Shown here piece by piece: positions 27,916 through 36,329 of a stretch of 64,000 nucleotides of DNA. The position numbers were made by a program, and so were the translations under genes. This DNA is from Candidatus Fredericiella danica (GTDB taxonomy: Bacteria > Chloroflexota > Anaerolineae > Caldilineales > Caldilineaceae). The first letter of the stretch is position 1. Each line of letters opens with the position of its first letter. A model generated the notes under the pieces. The model saw only the letters and a program-made list of their open reading frames with translations, did not search any database and had not been told where the DNA came from. The stretch covers positions 62,001 through 126,000 of the forward strand of contig JADJPH010000111.1 in the NCBI GenBank assembly GCA_016713335.1, in the 5' to 3' direction.

Positions 27916-28876
27916 TTAGCGTACGATGCGCGTCCCCGTTTCACCGCGGAGCGCGCGGCTGAGATTGTCCGGATTCGTGATCAAGGCGTAGGCGCCCGCT
28001 TTCGGGTTATTCTCTAGGAAGCGAATGCAGGCCTCGATCTTGGGTTTCATGCTGCCGGGTGCAAAGTGCCCCTCCGCCATATACTGTCTGGCCTCGGCAA
28101 CGGTCATGCTGTCCAGGTCGCGCTGCTCAGGTTTGCCGAAATTGATGGCCACTTTTTCGACGCCGGTGCTGATCAGGAGCAGATCGGCCTGGATACGACC
28201 TGCCAGCAGGCTGCTGGCACGATCTTTGTCGATGACCGCATAGACGGAACGAAGTTCGCCCTTTGCGTTACGGATCACGGGGATGCCACCCCCACCCACG
28301 GCGACGACGACCCAGCCCAGCTTGACGGCTTCGGCAATCGCAACTTCTTCCACAATCTCCAACGGTTCCGGCGATGCCACAACCCGCCGCCAGCCACGCC
28401 CCGCATCTTCCACCACCTGCCAACCCTCGGTCTCAAACTTGCGCGCGCTGGCTTCATCCATAAAACTCCCGATCGGCTTCGTCGGATGCTGAAAGGCCGG
28501 GTCGTCCGCGTCGACCCGGACCTGCGTCACGATCGTAATCGTTTGCCGATCGATCTTGCGTTGAATGAACTCGTTGTTCAGGGTCTGCTGGAGCATGAAG
28601 CCAATGCTACCCTGGGTGTCGGCGACGATGAGATCCAGCGGGGTCGGGTGCACTTCATGCGCGGCCAGTTCATTGCGCCGCAGAATGAATCCCACCTGCG
28701 GGCCATTGCCGTGCGTGATGACGGTAATCCAGCCCGCCTCCACCATGTCGGCGACGTTACGGGTGGTCGCGCACGGCATCCCATTGGTGCGCGACTTCCG
28801 GGTGCTGATTGTCGGTAATCAGTGAATTACCGCCGATAGCGACGACGGCAACGCGGGCGTTCGCTGCAAATGCCAC
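27916..28876 (-). CDS. arcC: carbamate kinase (frameshifted near the N-terminus)
   Basis: The GTG start at 28876 is preceded by GAGGTGA. The first 35 codons read VAFAANARVAVVAIGGNSLI, which has the family's N-terminal AIGGN phosphate loop. After a one-base shift near 28770-28780 the frame continues ATTRNVADMVEAGW and ITVITHGNGPQVGFILRRNE (HGNGPQVG), then VVAVGGGGIPVI and VIDKDRASSLLA (DKD.AS). Restored length of about 319 residues. It converts carbamoyl phosphate and ADP to ATP, CO2 and ammonia, the last step of arginine deiminase or purine/allantoin catabolism. No arginine deiminase or ornithine carbamoyltransferase is adjacent. Its initiation codon would be missed without restoring the frame. 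Confidence 0.88.
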
Positions 28877-28952
28877 AGTTCACCTCAGTGTGTTGTGTGC
28901 AGTAAAGTCAAAGAGATTGGTATTGTCGCACCAGTGCACAGAAAGGTGCAAT

Positions 28953-29022
28953 GTTGCGTGTCTCGTGTTGCGTGTCTCGTGTTGCGTGTCTCGTGTTGCG
29001 TTTCTCGTGTTGCGTGTCTCGT
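28953..29022. repeat. five tandem copies of a 14-base repeat
   Basis: GTTGCGTGTCTCGT is repeated exactly five times without gaps (70 bases); the fourth copy has a single change (GTTGCGTTTCTCGT). It lies between the start of arcC and the end of the PPOX-fold gene. The unit length is not a multiple of three, and no coding frame is plausible. Confidence 0.95.
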
Positions 29023-29028
29023 GTTTGG

Positions 29029-29460
29029 CTAGGTGAAGTGCCACCGACCTTCGCCGTGTTTGCCCCACGTCATCAATTTGCGCGGCATCACTGCGATCAC
29101 GTCGTTGTAGGCGGCATCCGCCTCAAGGTCCCATGCATACTTGTCCAGGAACGACTGCCGCAGGACTTTGCGCATGTGCGGCGCCGGAGCAGCCGTCCCC
29201 TCGACAATGATCGGGTTCATTGGGTCCGCCAGGCTTAGACTCACCCAGGTATTCACACGGATGTTGGCAGCGCGCACCGATGTCCGCTGTGTGACAACAT
29301 AGATCTGAGGAAGGAGCCAAACATGCCAGATCGGGGCAAGGTGAGCACGGGCATCCGGACGCACGCTGGCAAACCAGCAGGCTTCTGCCGTGGCGAATTC
29401 AACGAAAAGCGTCCGCAGGCGTTCGTCATCCTGTAATGCGCTTGTAAACAAACTTGCCAT
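29029..29460 (-). CDS. pyridoxamine 5'-phosphate oxidase-fold (FMN-binding) family protein
   Basis: 143 residues; ATG 29460 has GGGGAG 6 bases upstream. The split-barrel pattern is visible: ACWFASVRPDARAHLAPIWH, VWLLPQIYVVTQRTSVRAAN, then NTWVSLSLADPMNPIIVEGT. These small PPOX-fold proteins bind FMN or F420 and reduce or oxidise small molecules, and some bind haem. Substrate and cofactor cannot be told from sequence. Confidence 0.75.
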   Translation of the reverse strand: MASLFTSALQDDERLRTLFVEFATAEACWFASVRPDARAHLAPIWHVWLLPQIYVVTQRTSVRAANIRVNTWVSLSLADPMNPIIVEGTAAPAPHMRKVLRQSFLDKYAWDLEADAAYNDVIAVMPRKLMTWGKHGEGRWHFT

Positions 29461-29646
29461 CTATCTCCCCGGTTGCTAACATATCGACTTTGGTGTTTTG
29501 CGGCGATGCTGACGGCAAGAGGATACACGAAGCGCTTGCGATTTCACAAGCCTCATTTTTGGGCATAGAAGGCGGGTCTCAATGAGGTGCACCTCAGCAA
29601 CGAAGGAAGTGAGAGCCACGCCCGATATAATTTGCAGGAGGCGCTT

Positions 29647-30183
29647 TTGTCTGCGTTAATCGTTGACGGTGGCGCTGACGGCGATTTCCTTCGTCGCCTG
29701 CAACTTGGCGACAATGGCGCCTGGACTGAACTCACGCGTGACTATAGTCCGCGTCTCTTTAGCTATCTCCGGCACAATTTGCCAACTAGCGCGGACGCCG
29801 AAGATGCACTCAGCGAGACAATGTTGGCTGCGGTGCGGTCACTGCCAAATTTTGATGGCAAGGTCGCCATTTCCACCTACTTGTACTCCCTTGCTTATCG
29901 CAAGGTGGCAGATTTTTGGAGACGCCGGCAGCATGTCACCGAACTGACCGAATCCGCCGCCGTTACTGAGATGCGCGATGAGGCTGATTTGGAGGAAGCG
30001 CTGAACGAATTGCCTGAGATTTCAAAACAAGTGTTGCTGTTGCGCTATCAGGTTGGCCTCAGCGTGAGCGAGATCGCTGAAGTGATCGATCGCTCGTATA
30101 AGGGAACCGAGTCATTGCTCAGCCGGGCACGCAGCCAACTTCGAGAAACGCTTGACCAGGCAGGTCTTGAGAATGGTCGATAA
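29647..30183 (+). CDS. ECF-type RNA polymerase sigma factor
   Basis: 178 residues from TTG 29647, chosen because AGGAGG (29636-29641) lies 5 bases upstream; a GTG at 29587 lacks a site. TATAAT at 29626-29631 just before it may be the promoter -10. Sigma region 2 spans about 12-80 (NGAWTELTRDYSPRLFSYLR, ADAEDALSETMLAAVRSLPN, ISTYLYSLAYRKVADFWRRR), and region 4 about 115-170 (LPEISKQVLLLRYQVGLSVS, EIAEVIDRSYKGTESLLSRA). The next gene overlaps by 11 bases and encodes a membrane FecR-like protein, the likely anti-sigma or sensor partner. Confidence 0.9.
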   Translation: MSALIVDGGADGDFLRRLQLGDNGAWTELTRDYSPRLFSYLRHNLPTSADAEDALSETMLAAVRSLPNFDGKVAISTYLYSLAYRKVADFWRRRQHVTELTESAAVTEMRDEADLEEALNELPEISKQVLLLRYQVGLSVSEIAEVIDRSYKGTESLLSRARSQLRETLDQAGLENGR

Positions 30184-31222
30184 CAAACGGGCGTCCGACG
30201 ACGCCGACGATGCTATTCACACGCTGTTCCGGCGTGCTCTGCACGACGAGCCGTTGCCGGCTGCGGTGCATGACCGGGTCGTGTTACAAGTTCTGGCCGA
30301 CGTGCAGCATGTCTACGGTGAACCCCCGCGTCGCGCACCGGTTGGAGATACGTCCGGGGATAACTTCCTGGAGCGACTGCGCAGTTGGCTTGGCCAGTTG
30401 CGGCCCCGCCAGGCCCTGGCCGTTTCCGGCGTGGCTGCGCTCGCAGTTCTGCTCATTATCGGCGGCATTTCGAGACTTGTGCCCAGACCACTCGCAGCGC
30501 TTGCCGTAGTCCGCGGCGGCGAGGCCACGATCATGCGCGCACACAATAATTCCTTTCGTGCCTATGGCGACGGCGACGTGTTTAAGCTTGAGGAAGGGGA
30601 TCAGGTCATTACTCAGAGCGGAACCGTGACGCTGACGCATTTCCCCAAGCAGGTCGCGGTTGTCGAACCAGGCTCACATGTGGAGCTTGTACGCCTGGAT
30701 GATGGCGATGGCAACACGCACGTCGAACTGCACGTGAGTGACGGGGTCGTCCGGAGTTCGATCGACGAGCAACTCGATGCGCGTGACGAATACATTGTCA
30801 CAGCGCCTAATTTGACGGCTTCAGCCCATGGCACCGAGTTCACGGTGGAGGCCATTACGGACGATGAAGCACGTGTGACGACCCATGATGGTGAAGTTCA
30901 AGTAGAGATGCTGGGCCAACAGATCGACGTCGACGCAGGCGAAGAAGTCGATGCCGTGGCAGGCAAGGCGTTGGTGGTGGAGCGCGCCGACGGCAAATCC
31001 GATCCGGCGCCGGACAAATTGCTGATCGTGATCGATCAGGCCCAGGTATTGCGCCTATACAGCGAACCGCACCTTGACTCACAAGTGGTGGGTGAGTTGG
31101 AAAAAGGTAGGCCAATTCAAATTGAAGTGCAACATGTTCAGGATGGTTGGTACCGGGTTTGCTGCATCCAGGGGAAGGCAGGTTGGCTGTATGTGCCACC
31201 GGTCGCGACATCGGGGGATTGA
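30173..31222 (+). CDS. membrane protein with FecR-like and SH3-like domains, putative anti-sigma partner
   Basis: 349 residues from ATG 30173. A cytoplasmic N-terminal region of about 80 residues precedes one membrane segment (ALAVSGVAALAVLLIIGGIS). Outside the membrane lies a FecR-type domain (GGEATIMRAHNNSFRAYGDG, VITQSGTVTLTHFPKQVAVV, ITAPN-like VTAPNLTASAHGTEFTVEAI, DGEVQVE). A C-terminal bacterial SH3 segment follows (VLRLYSEPHLDSQVVGELEK, GWYRVCCIQGKAGWLYV). It is translationally coupled to the ECF sigma gene, suggesting that the N-terminal region holds the sigma factor and the outer domains sense an envelope signal. No zinc-anti-sigma HxxxCxxC motif is present. Confidence 0.8.
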   Translation: MVDNKRASDDADDAIHTLFRRALHDEPLPAAVHDRVVLQVLADVQHVYGEPPRRAPVGDTSGDNFLERLRSWLGQLRPRQALAVSGVAALAVLLIIGGISRLVPRPLAALAVVRGGEATIMRAHNNSFRAYGDGDVFKLEEGDQVITQSGTVTLTHFPKQVAVVEPGSHVELVRLDDGDGNTHVELHVSDGVVRSSIDEQLDARDEYIVTAPNLTASAHGTEFTVEAITDDEARVTTHDGEVQVEMLGQQIDVDAGEEVDAVAGKALVVERADGKSDPAPDKLLIVIDQAQVLRLYSEPHLDSQVVGELEKGRPIQIEVQHVQDGWYRVCCIQGKAGWLYVPPVATSGD

Positions 31223-31255
31223 CAACCTCACGGCGGGACACTCCGGAGTTTTTGG

Positions 31256-31320
31256 GGCGCCGGCGCCTGACAGCACAGCGGTAGCGATACGCCGCTTGTC
31301 CTGTCGGCGCCGGCGCCTCT
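31256..31320. terminator. large GGCGCCGGCGCC hairpin before pyrG
   Basis: GGCGCCGGCGCC occurs at 31256-31267 and 31306-31317. With adjoining TGACAG/CTGTC it forms a stem of about 17 bases around an inner GCGG/CCGC stem. TACTTTTA follows. It lies 34 bases after the FecR gene, so a terminator is likely; each arm is itself palindromic. Confidence 0.6.
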
Positions 31321-31440
31321 ACTTTTAGGGCCTATTTTTCGGGCGGAAATCAAGCCAGGGACAGGGCGATAGTGTAAAATAGCGGGGTTGGCAACGGCGC
31401 CTCCGCGATGGGAATCGTTTTGCGCAAGGAGCAATTATCC

Positions 31441-33108
31441 ATGACCAAGTACATTTTTGTGACCGGCGGCGTTCTCTCTGGCCTGGGCAAGGGCGTCACC
31501 GTCGCCTCTTTAGGCACCATCTTGAAGGCACGCGGCGTCAATGTGGCCACGATGAAACTGGATCCGTATTTGAACGTCGATCCCGGTACGATGTCCCCCT
31601 ATCAGCATGGCGAGGTCTTTGTGACCGATGACGGCGCCGAAACCGATCTCGACCTGGGGCACTACGAACGTTTCGTTGACGTCAACCTGACCAAATTGAG
31701 CAACATCACCAGCGGTCAGATCTATACCGCGGTCCTCAGCCAGGAACGGCGCGGCGACTACCTCGGTGGCACCATCCAGGTCATCCCCCATGTCACAAAC
31801 GAGATTAAACGCCGCATCGTATTGGCCGCACGCACCACACAGGCAGACGTCCTCATCGTCGAAATTGGCGGAACCGTAGGCGACATTGAGGGCCTTCCCT
31901 TCCTCGAAGCGATTCGTCAAATGCGGAAGGATATCGGACGCAAAACACCTTCTATGTTCACGTGACCTGGCTGCCCTATCTTGGGGCGAGCAAGGAACTG
32001 AAGACCAAGCCGACCCAACACAGCGTGCGTGAACTGCGCGGGATCGGTATCAACCCCGATGTCATTGTGCTCCGGAGCGACGTGCCGGTTGATGACGATG
32101 TCATTGGCAAGACGGCGTTATTCTGTGATGTTGAGAAAGAAGCCGTCGTCTCGCTGGTCACGGCAGACACCATCTACGCCGTGCCGTTGACGCTTGAAGA
32201 TTCCGGATTCGGCGCGTGGCTGGTGCAGCAATTGGGTGTCACCGAGTTACGCACCGCTGCCGACGGTTTGGCGCCCTGGCGGCAATTCGTGAAGGAACTC
32301 CGTCGCGAAAAACCCATGCTGCGGATCGGACTTGTCGGCAAGTATGTCGAGTTGGAGGATGCCTACCTGAGTGTCAAGGAGGCGCTGATTCACGCAGGGC
32401 TTGCAGCGGGATGGGACATTGACATCACCTGGATCAATTCAGAAGAGATCGAAAAGGGCCGCGAACTCGACCGGATGGACGATGTGGACGGCATCATCGT
32501 GCCGGGCGGGTTTGGCTATCGCGGCATCGAAGGCAAAATCAGCGCCGCCCGCTATGCCCGTGAGCACGGAATTCCGTATCTTGGTCTATGCCTTGGCATG
32601 CAAGTCATGTGCATTGACTTTGCGCGCCACGTCTATGGGATTGATGAACCAAACAGCACGGAATTCGATATCAGCACCGAGTATCCGGTCATCGATCTGA
32701 TGCCAGACCAGCGTGACATTGCCGATATGGGTGGAACCATGCGGTTGGGCGTCTATGATTGCCACCTGGTGCCAGGCACCCATGCGGCGCAGGCCTATGC
32801 CGATCTTGGGTATGGCAATGTGGTTCAGGAACGCCATCGCCATCGCTTTGAATTTAACAACGCCTTCCGGGCGGAACTGGAGCGCAACGGCATGATCTTT
32901 AGTGGGCTTTCTCCCGATGGCCGGCTGGTCGAGATCGCAGAATTCGCTCAGCATCCGTTCATGGTGGGCAGCCAGTTTCACCCCGAGTTTAAGAGCCGGC
33001 CCAACAAGCCACACCCATTGTTTCTGGGTTTTGTGCGCTGCGGTCGCACACCACACGGCGGAGGATACCGCCGCGCCTGAGGCCGCGACACTTACTGGTC
33101 AGAATTGA
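31441..33108 (+). CDS. pyrG: CTP synthase (frameshifted twice)
   Basis: Start ATG 31441 (MTKYIFVTGGVLSGLGKGVT), with AAGGAG upstream. Synthetase domain at about 1-265 (GGVLSGLGKG ATP loop, KLDPYLNVDPGTMSPYQHGE, IVEIGGTVGDIEGLPFLEAI). Glutaminase domain at about 290-540 (PGGFGYRGIEGK, nucleophile Cys in LGLCLGMQ, SQFHPEFKSRP). The frame is lost at an A run (31942-31945): five A instead of four gives GRKNTFYVHVTW, as expected for the family. Near the C-terminus FLGFV should continue AAVAHHTAEDTA, moving the stop from 33080 to 33106-33108. It amidates UTP to CTP. The gene is essential, so the breaks are probably sequence errors. Confidence 0.95.
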
Positions 33109-33154
33109 CACCAATACCTTTTTTGCCTGATATCGGTGCTACCTATGACTGATG

Positions 33155-33201
33155 CAGACGGGCGTGCGCACGTGATAGCGTAGAGGTGCGCACCCCGTCT
33201 G
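33155..33201. other. GC-rich hairpin downstream of pyrG
   Basis: CAGACGGGCGTGCGCAC (33155-33171) pairs with GTGCGCACCCCGTCTG (33186-33201) around a 14-base loop. There is no T run. It may be a terminator for pyrG or a leader structure of yebC. Confidence 0.5.
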
Positions 33202-33327
33202 GTTGGCGAACGGCCCATCGTGTGGCATACTTTGGGGCTTGAGACAACCAGCGATCTGGATTGCCGAGGCGCCGGCATCGGTGCGGCGGCCTCAGCAGAA
33301 AGCTAGAGCATAAAGGGGTGCATCGCC

Positions 33328-34095
33328 ATGTCTGGACATTCAAAATGGTCGACGATCAAGCGCAAAAAAGGCGCTGCCGACGCCGCCAAGAGCAAGATAT
33401 TCACGCGTCTGGCGCGTGAGATTCAGGTCGCCGCCCGCAGTGGGGCGGACCTCACGTCGAATTTTCAGTTGCGACTGGCTGTGGATCGCGCCCGCGCCGA
33501 AAACATGCCGAAGGACAACATTGAGCGTTCCATCCGGCGTGGTGCAGGTCTGGAAAAAGACGGCGTCGAAATTGAAGAGATCACATATGAGGGCTATGGT
33601 CCGCACGGGATTGCGATCCTGGTGGAGACCCTCACGGACAACCGGAATCGCACCATCTCGGATCTGCGCAGGTTGTTCACGCGTGCCGGCGGCGCATTGG
33701 GTGAGCCCGGCTCGGTGGCCTGGCAATTTGCGCAAAAAGGCTACATCGTCTTCAACCGCATCGATGATGGTGGGCATCCACGGCCCATCGATCCGGATGA
33801 GATCTTTTTCGCGGCATCCGACGCGGGCGCCGACGATGTGGAGGTGAGCGACGACGCCGTGGAGGTCTACACAGAACGAAGCAACTTTGCAGCAGTGAAT
33901 CAGGGGCTGGAGACGGCAGGGTTTCGTCCTGATCAAGCTGAATTGATGATGGTGCCCAACTCCACACTTGAATTACCGACGGACGATGCGCTTGCCGTTT
34001 TGGGCCTGGTAGAAGCGCTGGAAGAACTGGATGATGTAACCAAGGTCTACCACAACCTTGAGCTAACCGAAGACATGGTCGCTCAATATGCCTGA
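33328..34095 (+). CDS. yebC: YebC/PmpR-family DNA-binding regulatory protein
   Basis: 255 residues, with the hallmark N-terminus MSGHSKWSTIKRKKGAADAA, followed by a conserved KIFTRLAREIQVAARSG, IRRGAG and YEGYGPHG, and the three-domain length usual for the family. YebC-type proteins act in transcription regulation and in relieving ribosome stalling. Being upstream of ruvC is a very common arrangement in bacteria. It is closed by an intrinsic terminator. Confidence 0.95.
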   Translation: MSGHSKWSTIKRKKGAADAAKSKIFTRLAREIQVAARSGADLTSNFQLRLAVDRARAENMPKDNIERSIRRGAGLEKDGVEIEEITYEGYGPHGIAILVETLTDNRNRTISDLRRLFTRAGGALGEPGSVAWQFAQKGYIVFNRIDDGGHPRPIDPDEIFFAASDAGADDVEVSDDAVEVYTERSNFAAVNQGLETAGFRPDQAELMMVPNSTLELPTDDALAVLGLVEALEELDDVTKVYHNLELTEDMVAQYA

Positions 34096-34114
34096 TGATT
34101 GAGAATTGCAGGAT

Positions 34115-34150
34115 GGCGGGCGGCCTGAATTCAGCCGCCCGCCTTTTTTT
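34115..34150 (+). terminator. intrinsic terminator after yebC
   Basis: A 10-base perfect stem GGCGGGCGGC, a 9-base loop, its complement and seven T residues. It separates yebC from ruvC, although the two genes are usually co-transcribed. Confidence 0.92.
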
Positions 34151-34187
34151 GGGCGCTGAACGATGGTTGTGCTGAAGGAGGGGTACC

Positions 34188-34694
34188 TTGGAGGGCGAAA
34201 GTCTGGTGAACGTCGTCCTTGGTGTTGATCCAGGGACTGCCATCACGGGATATGGCGTGGTTGGAGAAACGATCTCCGGTGACTTTGCACTGCTGGCATG
34301 TGGGGTGATTCGAACCGCGCCAGAGACGCCGATGCATCTCAGGTTGCTGGAACTGTTTGACGACATCCTGGCTTTGATGCGCGAATTTGCGCCAGATGCC
34401 ATGGCAATCGAAAAGTTGTTCTTCGGCCGCAATGTTACGACGGCCATCGCGGTGGGTCAGGCGCGCGGCGTCCTGTTGGTTGCCGCTGCCCAGCAAGGGT
34501 TGGAGGTCGTTGAATATACGCCTGCGGAGATCAAGCAGGCGGTCAGTGGCTACGGCAATGCCGGCAAGGAACAAATGCAGGAAATGGTCCGACAACTGCT
34601 TGGCCTATCCCAGATACCGGAGCCTGATGATGCAGCAGACGGCGCTGCGGTGGCCATTTGTCATCTCCAGACGGCACGTTTCCGTCACTTGTGA
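34188..34694 (+). CDS. ruvC: Holliday junction resolvase RuvC
   Basis: 168 residues using TTG 34188, chosen for AAGGAGGGG 5-6 bases upstream; GTG 34206 is an alternative that would start nearer the family norm (VNVVLGVDPGT). Catalytic acids: Asp in VLGVDPGTA, Glu in AMAIEKLFFGRN, and the two Asp in PDDAADGAAVAICH. The family stretch EYTPAEIKQAVSGYGNAGKE is present. It cuts Holliday junctions symmetrically with RuvAB. Confidence 0.93.
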   Translation: MEGESLVNVVLGVDPGTAITGYGVVGETISGDFALLACGVIRTAPETPMHLRLLELFDDILALMREFAPDAMAIEKLFFGRNVTTAIAVGQARGVLLVAAAQQGLEVVEYTPAEIKQAVSGYGNAGKEQMQEMVRQLLGLSQIPEPDDAADGAAVAICHLQTARFRHL

Positions 34695-34759
34695 CCTGGG
34701 ACACTGCCTCACTGTGGTTGCGGTCATTTGTGTTGGTCCGCTGCAAAGGATAAAATCTA

Positions 34760-35605
34760 ATGCATAGAACAGTAATCTATCATCGCAGTGATCGAGCACC
34801 CGTGCCTGCCATGAATCAAACCGATGGCGCCCGACCTGTAGTGCCCCCTAATAAGATTTCCGTGCTCGTGGCTGATGACGAGCCCGCTTTGTGCAGCCTG
34901 CTCCAAATCTCATTGCAGCGCCAGGGTTACCATGTAACCGTCGTGCACAATGGCAAGGAAGCATTGTCCGCACTCGGGGCAGCGTCAGCCAAATTCGATC
35001 TTGTTTTGCTCGATGTCATGATGCCTGAAATGGATGGCTTTACGACATGCGCAGAAATTCGCAAAGAGCGCGATGTGCCCATCGTGATGTTGACAGCGTT
35101 GAATCGACCAGACGACATCATCCATGGTTTTGCGCTTGGCGCCGATGACTATATCACCAAACCGTTCACCTTCCGTGAGGTGGAGGTTCGTCTGCAAGCG
35201 ATTTTGCGCCGCGTGAACTGGAATCAAGACCGGAGCTCGGATCAAGTTGTCCAGGTAATGGACGTTGCGCTGAATGACGATGTCCATGAGGTGACGGTGC
35301 GCGGGGAGCTCGTGCACTTAACACCGATCGAGTATCAATTGCTGCGTACGCTGATCAGTGCACCGGATCGCCCAGTCAGCAAAGAGGATCTCTTCCAGAG
35401 TGTATGGGGCTACAACATGGCCGGCGGCACCAATCTGGTCGAAGTCGCCATGCGCCGGCTACGCGAAAAGATCGAAGACGATCCTTCCAACCCAGTCTAC
35501 CTATTGACCGTACGCGGCGTCGGTTACAAATTCAACACGCAGGGTCTGCCCGAAAAAGTGACGATCAACGGACACCAGTCCCCTGCTTCGTCCGCAGCCG
35601 TGTAG
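34760..35605 (+). CDS. OmpR/PhoB-type response regulator
   Basis: 281 residues from ATG 34760; ATG 34811 would also leave all domains intact. The receiver domain is at about 34-150: VADDEPALCSLL (acid pair), phospho-acceptor Asp in LVLLDVMMPEMDGF, VMLTALN (Thr) and ITKPFT (Lys). The winged-helix DNA-binding domain is at about 170-265 (LTPIEYQLLRTLISAPDRPV, VEVAMRRLREKIEDDPSNP, VRGVGYKF). No histidine kinase is adjacent; it stands between ruvC and ruvA. A short Ser/Pro tail follows. Confidence 0.92.
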   Translation: MHRTVIYHRSDRAPVPAMNQTDGARPVVPPNKISVLVADDEPALCSLLQISLQRQGYHVTVVHNGKEALSALGAASAKFDLVLLDVMMPEMDGFTTCAEIRKERDVPIVMLTALNRPDDIIHGFALGADDYITKPFTFREVEVRLQAILRRVNWNQDRSSDQVVQVMDVALNDDVHEVTVRGELVHLTPIEYQLLRTLISAPDRPVSKEDLFQSVWGYNMAGGTNLVEVAMRRLREKIEDDPSNPVYLLTVRGVGYKFNTQGLPEKVTINGHQSPASSAAV

Positions 35606-35611
35606 TTGCCC

Positions 35612-36202
35612 ATGATCCGATTAATCCGCGGCGTCGTCATCGCCCGCACCAGAGATGTTCTCGTTGTGGAGGTCGGTGCGACGGGCGGCGGTCTCGGTTT
35701 CAAGGTCTTTGTGCCGGAACCGACTGCGGCACGCCTGGTTGAAGGCGCCCCAACGCTACTCCATACCTACCTCCAGGTGCGCGAAGATGCGCTCACCTTG
35801 TTTGGCTTCGAGTCCGAAGACGAACTCAATGTGTTTGAACTACTCTTGACGGTGAATGGTGTTGGGCCGAAGGTCGCCCTCGCCACACTCAGCACACTCT
35901 CCCCCGACGCACTCCGGCTCGCGCTCACCAATCAAGAACCGGCCATCATCGCACGCGTGCCCGGGATCGGCAAGCGCACCGCGGAAAAAATCGTGCTGGA
36001 ACTCAAAGACAAGGTGAAGCCCCCGGCCGGCAATCTTGAGGCTTTGGCGCAACTCACAAGCATTGATGCAGAAGTGATTGACGCATTGGTTGCGCTTGGC
36101 TACAGTGTCGTCGAGGCGCAGCGCGCCGTGCAGGGCCTCCCCAAGGATGCCACAACTGTAGAAGAGCGGCTGCGGTACGCCTTAAGCCAGTTCGGCAATT
36201 AG
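35612..36202 (+). CDS. ruvA: Holliday junction branch migration protein RuvA
   Basis: 196 residues from ATG 35612; a TTG two codons earlier is possible. OB-fold N-terminus (MIRLIRGVVIARTRDVLVVE), two helix-hairpin-helix motifs (LLTVNGVGPKVALATLSTLS, IARVPGIGKRTAEKIVLELK) and the C-terminal RuvB-contacting domain (VIDALVALGYSVVEAQRAVQ). It binds the junction as a tetramer and loads the RuvB motor. ruvB is not in the window. It starts 6 bases after the response regulator stop and is probably co-transcribed with it. Confidence 0.93.
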   Translation: MIRLIRGVVIARTRDVLVVEVGATGGGLGFKVFVPEPTAARLVEGAPTLLHTYLQVREDALTLFGFESEDELNVFELLLTVNGVGPKVALATLSTLSPDALRLALTNQEPAIIARVPGIGKRTAEKIVLELKDKVKPPAGNLEALAQLTSIDAEVIDALVALGYSVVEAQRAVQGLPKDATTVEERLRYALSQFGN

Positions 36203-36214
36203 ACGCCCATTTGT

Positions 36215-36244
36215 TTGACAGTCCCCTTCGATTTCTCCTATAGT
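36215..36244 (+). promoter_or_regulatory. sigma-70 promoter of efp
   Basis: TTGACA (36215-36220), 18-base spacer, TATAGT (36239-36244), immediately after the ruvA stop. Leader of about 80 bases before the efp start. Confidence 0.75.
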
Positions 36245-36329
36245 TGGGGTTCGATAACCCAGAACCATTCAACGCGCCGATGATCTCTCGGACTCGTCAC
36301 GCGGCAGTGGATAGGACGGAGGATTTGAA

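Noticed and set aside
28066..28818. Plus-strand open frame of 250 codons
   Set aside because: Antisense to carbamate kinase motifs; composition atypical for a protein.
28953..29022. CRISPR-like array
   Set aside because: The 14-base units abut directly with no spacers, and no cas gene is present.
31940..31966. Programmed frameshifting in pyrG
   Set aside because: The AAAA run is short, no stimulatory structure is evident, and equivalent single-base breaks occur in many unrelated genes in this window; error is more likely.
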